Below the pieces are notes generated by a model. That model worked only from the letters and a program-made list of their open reading frames with translations, was not told the origin of the DNA and searched no databases. A DNA stretch of 60,932 nt from a virus, in IMG/VR virus record IMGVR_UViG_3300037293_000176, positions 1 through 60,932 of that record; one strand, given 5' to 3'. How positions within the stretch are numbered: position 1 is the stretch's first letter; each line of letters starts with the position of its first letter. Below, piece by piece: positions 15,326 through 23,360 of the stretch. The position numbers were made by a program, and so were the translations under genes.

Positions 15326-15369
15326 TAAAAAAACCCTGAATAAAAAGTTATTAACAGTTTTCAGGGTTT
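15326..15369 (-). terminator. Rho-independent terminator
   Basis: 10-bp stem AAACCCTGAA (15331-15340) and TTCAGGGTTT (15360-15369) with a U-run on the minus strand. Separates the vWA gene transcript from the 15040-15270 gene. Confidence 0.85.
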
Positions 15370-15682
15370 ATTTTAATAGTACGGGATGGCTTTTCGTATT
15401 TTTTCTTCTTCGGCAAGAATATCCCTCTTTATAGTCTTCGTTAATCGAAATATAAGTCTACTAGATTCAACATATTTTCGAATACTTAATTAGAGAAGTA
15501 TGACCTTGTACCATTTTTTATAGTGGTCGGCCTTTAAAGATTTCCACGTGTTAATTAAGTTAATAATTAACCATCATATCTGTTGTGTTTATTGTTTGCT
15601 GTAGCCATCCACCAGATTCCTGTCCATTTGCTTAATAGTTTTGCTTTTTTATTGTTTGCTGTATGGAATCTTATTTTTTTAT
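15370..15682 (-). other. Intergenic region with possible gene remnant and a 16-bp direct repeat
   Basis: No ATG-started gene of reasonable length. One minus frame reads TWKSLKADHYKKWYKVILL, a TAA, then LSIRKYVESSRLIFRLTKT and on to AEEEKIRKAIPYY, ending about 15380. That looks protein-like but has no start and one internal stop, so it may be a decayed small gene. TTTATTGTTTGCTGTA occurs at 15588-15603 and again at 15648-15663, exactly 60 bases apart. Confidence 0.35.
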
Positions 15683-17107
15683 TTATTTTATTTGTTCATA
15701 TCTTTCTTTCATTATAGTTTTGTCCATTATTTGATATGGTGATTCGATTTTTCCGCCTAATATACTTGTCATTATAGCTGGAGAGAATCCAGATATAAGT
15801 GCAGTTCCATCTTCTTTAAATGAAACTGGAATTCCTCCATTCCTTGATTGAATATTCCAATATACTATTTGTGGCATATCATATCCAGCGTCATTATACG
15901 TCTTACTGATCAGTTCATTTACACTAGGATTCCATCCTTTTTCATTTTGCCTCCATGAATTTACAGCTTGATCAAATTCCATATCAGATAATATTAATAT
16001 CTTAGATGGCATTTCTTCTTTTTCTAATTTATTTTCAACAGAATGTTTTAAAATCATCTTAAATGTCGCTTGAATATCAGTTGACATTCCCCACTTTGAT
16101 GAATTCATTTGAGAATATCTATCATACAGTGATCCTTTTAGCACCTGAATCGTAGGGTTAGATGAAAATGTAATAAATGCATCCTTAAAGGAACCTTCAT
16201 TTCTTTCTGAAATATAAAGTCCTAATGATATTGCAACATCCATACATGATACATTCTTGCTTCCTCCCGCAGGAACACTCATAGAACCTGATACGTCTAC
16301 TATTGGTAGTATATTTTCAGTAGTACCTTCCATATAATTTGGTAACGCCTTCCATTGTTCATTAGCTACTATTGAATTACCATGTTGCAATGTCTTTGTT
16401 ATGTCATAAGGGTATACCGCTCCCGCATTAATTTTAGATTCTCCTTTTGTTAAGGATTCAATATATGCTGAATAAGTTTCATATGCATTTTTTCCAAATG
16501 CCTTTTGATATCTTGCGCTTGCAACTGAAGGTAATTTGCCAAAACATATAGAATCCCAATCGTTAGCACACATTTGTGTTTCAACTACATTTGTTAAATT
16601 AACTAGTAGTTTTCGATATTGTCTTGGCGTTAAATTTAAAAATGACTTAATCCTAGCTGCATTGACTCCTTTCCTAGGCATCCATTTTGCGCATAGTGAA
16701 TTATTAGAATCAAGTGCATCTTTAATCAATAATAACACATCTTTCTCTAAATAAGTTCCGAACAATTGTAATAAATCATCCCATCTACCGTACTCTGGAA
16801 TAAATTTTAGGTTGGGTTTAAGCGAAAGATCATGATCAGCTGTGAGGTATACTAGAATGTCCTTAAATATTTGACGTTCTCCTGCACCTCCTCTGATATC
16901 TCTTGCCCAAAATAATATTTTCATAGCTCGCATTGGATCCTCGATATATGCCTTTGAAAACAAAGAAATTAATCTGGATTTATCTTGACCTCGCATTGCA
17001 CCTATATTAAAAAATAAGTCTACACACGCATTCAGTGATGTTGAATTAGTTGGCATCCCGTTTTCTGTAAAAGTATCTTTAGTTCTTAAAGCGTCTATGA
17101 AATTCAT
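15683..17107 (-). CDS. DUF2828-like protein with vWA domain
   Basis: 474 residues. The N-terminal half is helical and TROVE-like (MRGQDKSRLISLFSKAYIED, then ILFWARDIRGGAGERQIF). The C-terminal half is a von Willebrand A domain with a complete MIDAS start DVSGSMS (Asp271, Ser275, Ser277) and ILILSDMEFDQ. Such proteins are related in layout to Ro60/Rsr RNA-binding proteins and occur in large phages; their phage role is unknown. It could bind structured RNA, with the vWA domain recruiting a partner. It is followed by a noncoding stretch and a terminator. Confidence 0.75.
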   Translation of the reverse strand: MNFIDALRTKDTFTENGMPTNSTSLNACVDLFFNIGAMRGQDKSRLISLFSKAYIEDPMRAMKILFWARDIRGGAGERQIFKDILVYLTADHDLSLKPNLKFIPEYGRWDDLLQLFGTYLEKDVLLLIKDALDSNNSLCAKWMPRKGVNAARIKSFLNLTPRQYRKLLVNLTNVVETQMCANDWDSICFGKLPSVASARYQKAFGKNAYETYSAYIESLTKGESKINAGAVYPYDITKTLQHGNSIVANEQWKALPNYMEGTTENILPIVDVSGSMSVPAGGSKNVSCMDVAISLGLYISERNEGSFKDAFITFSSNPTIQVLKGSLYDRYSQMNSSKWGMSTDIQATFKMILKHSVENKLEKEEMPSKILILSDMEFDQAVNSWRQNEKGWNPSVNELISKTYNDAGYDMPQIVYWNIQSRNGGIPVSFKEDGTALISGFSPAIMTSILGGKIESPYQIMDKTIMKERYEQIK

Positions 17108-17142
17108 TTTGTTTACTTTTAAATTCTTATGTTATACTCTCT

Positions 17143-17391
17143 TTAGTTATTTTGTTTCAAAATAATTATTTTTTTTAAATTTATTTTAAACCAAAATAAA
17201 GAGGCAATAGATTCTAGATCATTGTCTTCTACATTATCCTCTAGGCTTGTTATTATAATAAAATAATCAATTAACGTCTTAGATTCATTCAGTTGTTCTA
17301 GGGTGGTGCAATTGTTAATACTGGATTCTATTTTCAATAGGTGTAATTTTGACCATTGTAAAAAATTATTACGGCGGAACGTATATTGCAT
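17143..17391 (-). CDS. Hypothetical small protein
   Basis: 82 residues, not recognised. Basic N-terminus (MQYTFRRNNFLQWSKLHLLK) followed by helical segments and a hydrophobic end (SIASLFWFKINLKKIIILKQ). No clear signal peptide. It begins right after the hairpin at 17410-17441 and precedes the vWA gene by 35 bases, so the two are likely co-transcribed. Confidence 0.6.
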   Translation of the reverse strand: MQYTFRRNNFLQWSKLHLLKIESSINNCTTLEQLNESKTLIDYFIIITSLEDNVEDNDLESIASLFWFKINLKKIIILKQNN

Positions 17392-17409
17392 ACTTATACT
17401 TGTTAAATA

Positions 17410-17441
17410 TTAAAGCTCTGTATATTATACAGAGCCTTTTT
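17410..17441 (-). terminator. Hairpin terminator (possibly bidirectional)
   Basis: 9-bp stem GCTCTGTAT/ATACAGAGC with a 3-base loop. On the minus strand it is followed by TTTAATATTT, on the plus strand by CTTTTT. It separates the internal-protein cluster from the vWA unit. Confidence 0.65.
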
Positions 17442-17473
17442 AAAAAGTTTCAATTCCTTTCTAGAGATTAAAT

Positions 17474-17635
17474 TTACTTTTCTTTTTTCATCCAACCGTA
17501 ACCATTGATAGAACCATCATTTCTAAGTTCTTGATAGCGAGTTCCTATGTCGAATAAGGTTCCAAAATGATGTCCTTTGTCATTAAAAAAATAAATATTG
17601 TCTCCATCTTCTTGGAAATCATATCGGTCTTTCAT
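17474..17635 (-). CDS. Short ORF in frame behind the TAG of the preceding gene
   Basis: 53 codons from the ATG at 17635 (MKDRYDFQEDGDNIYFFNDK) to the TAA at 17474. The frame is the same as that of the upstream gene 17705-18160, and is open right back to that gene's TAG stop (KIINYSNTKTKILVGLKTNL and on). So it is either an independent small gene or a C-terminal extension reached by amber readthrough. The tail is rich in aromatic and acidic residues; function unknown. Confidence 0.5.
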   Translation of the reverse strand: MKDRYDFQEDGDNIYFFNDKGHHFGTLFDIGTRYQELRNDGSINGYGWMKKEK

Positions 17636-17704
17636 GTCTCTTAATAGATTTGTTTTTAATCCAACTAAGATTTTAGTTTTAGTATTTGAATAATTAATTA
17701 TCTT

Positions 17705-18160
17705 CTAATTGCTTTCGTATAAATAGTTTGATTCTTTAGAACCAATTTCTACTTTTGTTTTATACCTTAACTTATTATATATGTTATTAGAAAGAACATA
17801 ATTGTTCATGAATCTTTTTAAACTGTTAACGCTATTAAAAAATACTCCACCGAACTCGATATCATACCCATTATAATACAAAGAATACTTCGCACCTTTA
17901 GGTGATTCTCTTTGTTTTTTAAAAATAATATTGTCGTTTCCTGTTAATTCATCTGGGAATTTTTCGGTGCTTTCATATACGAATTGTTCAAATGTTTTAA
18001 ACTTCTTTAAAAACTCTTTACGTTTCTTTTTATTTTCTTCGTCAGCATCACCCTCTCCTGATAAAGTATCGCCAGATCCATTAGATGTTTCAGTAGGAAG
18101 TAGAAGAGGTCCCATACCTCCAATATTTGATAGTTCTATATTTTCATTTAATTTTTTCAC
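17705..18160 (-). CDS. Hypothetical protein with targeting-peptide-like motif, probable internal or virion protein
   Basis: 151 residues ending at a TAG. An N-terminal low-complexity acidic stretch (SNGSGDTLSGEGDADEENKK) is followed by KKFKTFEQFVYESTEKF, which resembles the FEQFINE-type N-termini of its neighbours, here internal at about residues 52-65. A compact domain follows (KYSLYYNGYDIEFGGVFFNS). The frame continues after the TAG for about 77 codons without another stop. It starts 3 bases after the preceding gene. Role inferred from the shared motif and cluster; unproven. Confidence 0.6.
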   Translation of the reverse strand: MKKLNENIELSNIGGMGPLLLPTETSNGSGDTLSGEGDADEENKKKRKEFLKKFKTFEQFVYESTEKFPDELTGNDNIIFKKQRESPKGAKYSLYYNGYDIEFGGVFFNSVNSLKRFMNNYVLSNNIYNKLRYKTKVEIGSKESNYLYESN

Positions 18161-18162
18161 TT

Positions 18163-18441
18163 TTATTCTAATCCAAGTTCTTGTTCAAGATCTTCCCAGT
18201 TAAATTCTGAAATAACCTCATCTGCTGTCATTGAATCGCCTGCCCAATCAATTATATAATCAAACATTTCGTCTGCTGTATAATCATCCTCATCTAAGTC
18301 TGATTTTTTGCTATCGAATTTTTTCTCATATGCATCGTAGATTTCTTCTGCAACTTCTTCTGCAAATTGTTTTAATTTTTTAATATCGGATTTACTAAAT
18401 TTTTCATTAATAAATTGTTCGAATAATTTAATGTGTTTCAT
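18163..18441 (-). CDS. Small acidic protein with capsid-targeting-like N-terminus
   Basis: Start chosen at the ATG at 18441 (MKHIKLFEQFINEKFSKSD) rather than the ATG at 18462, because AAACAATTATGAAA before it is conserved with the paralogous start at 6354. The N-terminus resembles the T4 internal-protein targeting peptide (MKTYQEFIxEA), with an I-N-E site like those cut by the T4 prohead protease gp21. The remainder is strongly acidic and helical (DSKKSDLDEDDYTADEMFDY), ending WEDLEQELGLE. About 92 residues. Likely a scaffold-core or packaged internal protein; this is inference. Confidence 0.65.
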   Translation of the reverse strand: MKHIKLFEQFINEKFSKSDIKKLKQFAEEVAEEIYDAYEKKFDSKKSDLDEDDYTADEMFDYIIDWAGDSMTADEVISEFNWEDLEQELGLE

Positions 18442-18479
18442 AATTGTTTTATTTGTTTTCATGTTTTCTTAGAACTTTC

Positions 18480-18718
18480 TTATAAATTATCGTTAACTTC
18501 TGAAGATTCATTTGTTTTATCATCTAAAACTCTTTTGAAAGTTTTTGCATCTGTAACTTCTTCATTGTATAATTTAATGGTTTCTTTCTCTAAATTAATG
18601 TATATTTCTGCACCCTGCCATTTCATATCTAGAACGATTGTGTTGTAATTTTTACCAATAGCAGTTCCACCTGAAATTCTCTTACCAGCCTTTTCTGCCC
18701 ACGTAGCTACACTCTTAA
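18480..18718 (-). pseudogene. Frameshifted C-terminal part of the 18719-20068 gene
   Basis: Behind the TAG of the upstream gene another minus frame is open to a TAA at 18480. It reads ATKIVKSVATWAEKAGKRIS, GGTAIGKNYNTIVLDMKWQG and AEIYINLEKETIKLYNEEVT, ending NESSEVNDNL. It has no start codon of its own near the junction. Inserting one base in GGTTC|TATGC near 18737 would join FAKENGS to YATKIVKS in one frame. This is either a true frameshift mutation, a programmed shift, or a sequencing or assembly error. Confidence 0.65.
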
Positions 18719-20068
18719 CTATTTTTGTAGCATAGAACCATTTTCTTTTGCAAATTTCAATATGTTCGATGGTACATGTGCAGCTTCGTTGACTTCTGAA
18801 GATTCATTAACCTCTAGAGATTCGTTTAAAGATTTTTCAAAATCTGAAAATGATTCATAAATAAAATTTGTTTTCATATTTGTTTTCATGTTTTCTTTTA
18901 AATCAATTGACCATGCATATTCAACATAAGAGATTGCGTCATTTTCTTTAACTTCCCAGTTTTTAGCGGCATTTTTTACAATATCCCTTGTTATTTTTGA
19001 ATTTGGATATTTAGATATTTCTCTGTCAAAACCGCCTGGAACCCATATTTCTGGATTTTTTGTTGTCTTTTCAGTTAGTATACCCTTGAGTATACTGCTT
19101 CCTGTTTTTGATAGTGTAATTCCATCCTCCGAAACATTAAAATAATGTGAATTTCTTTTCATCCATCTAGTAGAGTCAGATGTCATTTCCTTTAATATCG
19201 TATCGAATTCTTCTTGTGTAATTTGCCCGTCCTTTAACGCTTCTATTACTTTGTTTCTGATTCTAGCATGATGACCTACTGTGACTGCTGGATTGGCATC
19301 TGTATATTGTCTTTTTATTGTTATTTTTTTTTCAGAAACTATAGCAGATTCTTCAATTGCACTATCATATATTGACTGAAGCCAATCTTCTAGATCGGTA
19401 TTATCTCCCTTTGCAAATTGAGGATATTCTTTTTTTGCCTGCTTTACAAAATCTTTAAAATTCTTAGAATCCTTTGCAATTAAATCTAAATCTGACATTG
19501 ATTCATATATCTCTAAAGATTCATCTACACCTAATCCTAGTTTTTCTATTGTTGATTTAATAAAAAATACAGCATCAGCCTCTGAATAGCCATATTCCTT
19601 TGCGGTTTTAGTGACGAAGGCCGCAACTTTTTTTTCTCCAGCGGAAACTGCCTCATTTAAAAAATGATTAAAATTTGTTTTTATTAATCCCATTCTCTTT
19701 GATCCTTTAGCCTCACTTAGTGATTCTTCAATTGCACTATCATATATTGACTGAAGCCAATCTTCTAGATCGGTATTATCTCCCTTTGCAAATTGAGGAT
19801 ATTCTTTTTTTGCCTGCTTTACAAAATCTTTAAAATTCTTAGAATCCTTTGCAATTAAATCTAAATCTGACATTGATTCATATATCTCTAAAGATTCATC
19901 TACACCTAATCCTAGTTTTTCTATTGTTGATTTAATAAAAAATACAGCATCAGCCTCTGAATAGCCATATTCCTTTGCGGTTTTAGTGACGAAGGCCGCA
20001 ACTTTTTTTTCTCCAGCGGAAACTGCCTCATTTAAAAAATGATTAAAATTTGTTTTTATTAATCCCAT
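18719..20068 (-). CDS. Internal-protein-like gene with a tandem-duplicated N-terminal module
   Basis: 449 residues as read. Residues 1-125 and the following copy from residue 126 start with the same MGLIKTNFNHFLNEAVSA and stay identical for about 116 residues. The repeat reaches down to DNA identity (see repeats). The N-terminus fits the targeting-peptide pattern with an L-N-E site. The module continues with a helical segment (KEYGYSEADAVFFIKSTIEK). After the repeats comes a region with VGHHARIRNKVIEALKDGQI, then IYESFSDFEKSLNESLEVNE, another targeting-like stretch. The frame ends early at TAG 18719, while coding-looking sequence goes on in another frame to 18480. Function unknown; probably packaged in the head. 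Confidence 0.6.
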   Translation of the reverse strand: MGLIKTNFNHFLNEAVSAGEKKVAAFVTKTAKEYGYSEADAVFFIKSTIEKLGLGVDESLEIYESMSDLDLIAKDSKNFKDFVKQAKKEYPQFAKGDNTDLEDWLQSIYDSAIEESLSEAKGSKRMGLIKTNFNHFLNEAVSAGEKKVAAFVTKTAKEYGYSEADAVFFIKSTIEKLGLGVDESLEIYESMSDLDLIAKDSKNFKDFVKQAKKEYPQFAKGDNTDLEDWLQSIYDSAIEESAIVSEKKITIKRQYTDANPAVTVGHHARIRNKVIEALKDGQITQEEFDTILKEMTSDSTRWMKRNSHYFNVSEDGITLSKTGSSILKGILTEKTTKNPEIWVPGGFDREISKYPNSKITRDIVKNAAKNWEVKENDAISYVEYAWSIDLKENMKTNMKTNFIYESFSDFEKSLNESLEVNESSEVNEAAHVPSNILKFAKENGSMLQK

Positions 20069-20069
20069 T
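19347..20069 (-). repeat. 375-bp-period tandem duplication
   Basis: 19347-19694 (348 bases) recurs at 19722-20069 with no difference that I could see by eye. The 27 bases between the copies encode LSEAKGSKR and surrounding residues. Both copies keep frame because the period is 125 codons. Such perfect identity implies a very recent event or an assembly artefact. Confidence 0.9.
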
Positions 20070-20090
20070 ACTTATTTTATTTTATTTTAT

Positions 20091-21968
20091 TTATATATCA
20101 TTCTTAATAAATTGTTCAAATGTCATTGTCTCTTTTAAATTATTTTCTGCGACAATTCCCATTGAATCTTCTAATTTAGATTTAAGCTCAAAATACATTG
20201 AATGGATAGATTTTGGAGTCATATTCTTAAATACAGTGTCGTTGCCTTCGATCATTGCGTTTCTTACTGCAGTGGCTGAAATATCGTCATCATTTCTTGG
20301 TATTTCAAAGAGTCTGAAATCAGGTCTTGCATTTAATTGATCTCTATATAAATCATTATTGACTTGATAACCATAACTTATCATTCTATCACTGCCAGTT
20401 CCCCATAATACAGGTTCATATTTTGGTCTCATTTCATTAAACATTACATCAATGCCTCCAGTTGGAACAACATAAATTTCCTTTAGAAAAGGATATTGTT
20501 TTTTAACGTTTTTAAACATTTCGATTTGAGTTTTCTCATCATATGGTCTACTAAATTCATCACCCTTTTTCTTTGACTTTGCTTTAACTAAAAATACAAC
20601 AACTGGATATCCGTTTTCTTTGTGTATTTTTTCTAATACCTTTGCGTGTCCTAATGTGAATGGCTGAAATCTACCTACAAACATATTTACTGGTTGTTTT
20701 CCTTGCTCATTGTATTTTACATTGAGGGCTTCATTTAAATCAACAGAAGATCTAATTCTATTATTTAATGTAAAGTTTTGATAATCGTAAATTGAGTTTT
20801 CATCTGTTTTTTCTGCAAATACTTTTTCTGATATTTTATCAATTATAGTATTCATTCCGTTCATTGTATCAATGTCGATTAAATCCGATGGTTTGTTTCT
20901 TTTTTTCCTAAATGAACTTAAAATTATTTTAAATAATTCTGCTAGAATTTCATTTGAAGCAAATCTTAATGTCTTTTCATTTTTAATATATTTAGTATTT
21001 AATTTAAATGAATTGGCTGATGCAAATTCCGCGCTTTCAAAATTAACTCCAATATATTTTGCTGCGTTTTTACCTATATAATCATTAAATATGACTGACA
21101 TTATTGTGATGTATCTATAATCTGCGTTTTCTTCTTCTAGCTGAATGGTATCTAAATCATATTGTGTTAAAAATTCTAAAAAATCTGTAACTGCAATTTG
21201 ATATGTATGGCTTGATTCCTTGTTATCTTCAATATCGTATGTCCTGTTAAAGTCTTCTATTTTAAAGGAACTCATAGTTCTACCATCAATGAAATTAAGA
21301 ATAAGGCCATCAATTTCAGACTCTAAATCAGAATTTAGAGCAGAAGCACTAATACTTGGATTAAATATCTTAAAAATGGTGGATGTAAAACTTGTTTTAT
21401 CATTAGTTTCGCTTGAGTAATCAAATTTATCAGAAAAATCTTTATTATTCATTGTTAATATTGAAAGCAATTCATTCCTTTGTTGTTGTGATAAATATCC
21501 GTCAAAAATAACATTAGATGATTGTACTTGTAATTTATTAGACCATTTATTTAATATTTCAGGATCGTTAATTGTTTTTTTAACCTTTCCGTTTTCACCT
21601 ATTTGTTGAATATGATTTAATATTAAGCTGTTAGTAGGCGTGTTTTGATATTTAATTTTAGATGCATCTACTTCTGGTAAATATTCAAAACCAAATCTCC
21701 AATCAGTTGGCATTTCTTTTTTAATATTGGTAGGTAAACTCTGTATGTAATTAATAGCAACCTCATACAGGGATATTATTGTTCTATCAACTAATGTTAA
21801 TTTATCAGAATTAGAAGACTTAAAATATTCAAATCCATCTAATTTACGCCTAACAAGAAACGTAGGAGAAGATATCTTTTCAGTGACAATCACCCTATTT
21901 TTTAACATGTCAATAAATTCTTCTCTATTGGTATCATTAAAATAATCTCTTAGTTTTTGTAAAGCCAT
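20091..21968 (-). CDS. Ligase-like nucleotidyltransferase fused to an NMN/nicotinate adenylyltransferase domain
   Basis: 625 residues, two parts. The N-terminal part has RNA-ligase-type motifs: motif I KLDG (42-45) in RRKLDGFEYFK, motif III-like RFGFEYLP (91-98), motif IV EIDGLIL (218-224), motif V SFKIED (234-239). The C-terminal part is a HIGH-superfamily nucleotidyltransferase: GRFQPFTLGH (432-441) and ISATAVR (563-569), as in NadM/NadR-type adenylyltransferases. It ends MTFEQFIKNDI, like the targeting motif of its neighbours but at the C-terminus. Possible roles are NAD synthesis or RNA end modification; which is inference. The next gene upstream is a second ligase-like protein. Confidence 0.7.
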   Translation of the reverse strand: MALQKLRDYFNDTNREEFIDMLKNRVIVTEKISSPTFLVRRKLDGFEYFKSSNSDKLTLVDRTIISLYEVAINYIQSLPTNIKKEMPTDWRFGFEYLPEVDASKIKYQNTPTNSLILNHIQQIGENGKVKKTINDPEILNKWSNKLQVQSSNVIFDGYLSQQQRNELLSILTMNNKDFSDKFDYSSETNDKTSFTSTIFKIFNPSISASALNSDLESEIDGLILNFIDGRTMSSFKIEDFNRTYDIEDNKESSHTYQIAVTDFLEFLTQYDLDTIQLEEENADYRYITIMSVIFNDYIGKNAAKYIGVNFESAEFASANSFKLNTKYIKNEKTLRFASNEILAELFKIILSSFRKKRNKPSDLIDIDTMNGMNTIIDKISEKVFAEKTDENSIYDYQNFTLNNRIRSSVDLNEALNVKYNEQGKQPVNMFVGRFQPFTLGHAKVLEKIHKENGYPVVVFLVKAKSKKKGDEFSRPYDEKTQIEMFKNVKKQYPFLKEIYVVPTGGIDVMFNEMRPKYEPVLWGTGSDRMISYGYQVNNDLYRDQLNARPDFRLFEIPRNDDDISATAVRNAMIEGNDTVFKNMTPKSIHSMYFELKSKLEDSMGIVAENNLKETMTFEQFIKNDI

Positions 21969-22010
21969 TGTCTTCTTTATTTTATAATTCTGTAATTTAT
22001 TGTTTTGATT

Positions 22011-23300
22011 TTATCTTCCATATTTTATAATTCCCAGTAGACTATTAATTGCAGCGAATGTTCCAGTAAGCTTATACATCTTTCCTTTATATGAAAATAC
22101 AACACCTTCTGTTGGAATAATCGATTCGATTCCTCCAATTCGTTGTAATCTTTCTAATTCACTTGCAACTTTTTCGATTTGAGAAAGGTCTCCATTTAAT
22201 TTAATTTTATCTGCAGAAGTTCTAATTTCAGTATGCAGTCTTTGCATTTCCTTGTCAGGGGAAGCTGCTACAAAATTACTAGCATTCTTTAAAATAACAC
22301 TACCTAATTCAAGAAATAAATCTTCGAATGGTCTAATATTTTCTTTAAATTTAGACTTAAAGTCTTCTTTATCAAATTTCTTAATTGCAGTACTTTGATC
22401 CTTTGTTAATACTTTGTCAAGAGATCTTAAATTAAGTGTTTTTTTATCATCATATGCCCATCTTAATAATAATCCTTCTTTAACATCCTGTGGATATTCA
22501 CTAAACAGATTTTCAATTTGTTCTCTCCACCACATTTCATGATATCTAGCAACCTCATCTGCATCTGTTAAATTATATCTGTCCTTTAACACATTTAATT
22601 TACCTAAAAATTTAGATCTATTTGCTTCAAAATCAACATCCTTTTGTAATTTAATAATTTGAGGAGGAATAATAGTAAAGACTTTACCCACATTGGCATT
22701 TAGTGATTTAAGAACACCTGCAATACCCTTGGCGGCACTATTATCATCTCCTATTATGTTTCCATCTCCGTCTGTTTTTTTAACACCATGAAACTGTATT
22801 ACATCCACATCATAATGAATTACATTTGGATTTTGTGAATATATTAACTCCATGTTCATGAAATTAAGGCCATTTTGAAACGTTTCATCCTGTATTTTGC
22901 TTGGTAATTTAATTAATAATGTAGCTAAATCGGATGCTGCAAATTGAAAGGTATCTTGAACTAATTTACTAGGATGTCCTTCAAATTTGTTTTGAAATTC
23001 TCCAAGTGACATTGGATTTTTAAGTTCTGTCTTATTTCTTGCAAATTTAACTTCTCCTGATTGTATTGTTGCAAATACATTTTGTCCATCTGTTTTTTCA
23101 GTAGGTTCTGATTCAAAGTTTAATTCTCCTTGAAGTCCACCGATAATCATATTTTTAAAATCACCAAATGTTAAATCATTATTATCAAATGGATGACTCA
23201 TATGTCCTGCAGCTCCTCCTTCTAATAATAAAGATTCATATAGTTTAACTTCATACTTTTCTGTTAAAAACTGATTAAAATTAAGAATTTTTGTTTTCAT
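22011..23300 (-). CDS. Ligase-like nucleotidyltransferase (DUF6267-like) with capsid-targeting-like N-terminus
   Basis: 429 residues. It begins MKTKILNFNQFLTEKYEVKL, fitting the internal-protein targeting pattern with an L-T-E site. Then motif I-like EKTDGQNVFATI (Lys69, Asp71, Gly72) and KFARNKTE, a YDVDVIQFHGV strand, and near the end TEGVVFSYKGKMYKLTG, which resembles ligase motifs IV and V (Glu398, Lys407/Lys410). The spacing is that of nucleotidyltransferase ligases, though the full motif III is not clear. Transcribed just before the fusion gene, 42 bases apart. Substrate unknown: RNA, DNA or tRNA. DUF6267 is my recollection, not a search. Confidence 0.6.
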   Translation of the reverse strand: MKTKILNFNQFLTEKYEVKLYESLLLEGGAAGHMSHPFDNNDLTFGDFKNMIIGGLQGELNFESEPTEKTDGQNVFATIQSGEVKFARNKTELKNPMSLGEFQNKFEGHPSKLVQDTFQFAASDLATLLIKLPSKIQDETFQNGLNFMNMELIYSQNPNVIHYDVDVIQFHGVKKTDGDGNIIGDDNSAAKGIAGVLKSLNANVGKVFTIIPPQIIKLQKDVDFEANRSKFLGKLNVLKDRYNLTDADEVARYHEMWWREQIENLFSEYPQDVKEGLLLRWAYDDKKTLNLRSLDKVLTKDQSTAIKKFDKEDFKSKFKENIRPFEDLFLELGSVILKNASNFVAASPDKEMQRLHTEIRTSADKIKLNGDLSQIEKVASELERLQRIGGIESIIPTEGVVFSYKGKMYKLTGTFAAINSLLGIIKYGR

Positions 23301-23312
23301 AGTTTATATACT

Positions 23313-23343
23313 AAAAATACCTGGTATTAATCTGCCAGGTATT
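23313..23343 (-). terminator. Rho-independent terminator
   Basis: 9-bp stem AATACCTGG/CCAGGTATT with a 10-base loop, followed on the minus strand by TTTTTAG, between the 23361-24365 gene and the ligase-like gene. The ligase pair therefore probably has its own promoter in the 13 bases before the start plus the hairpin flank. Confidence 0.75.
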
Positions 23344-23360
23344 ATTTATTTAAATTATTT

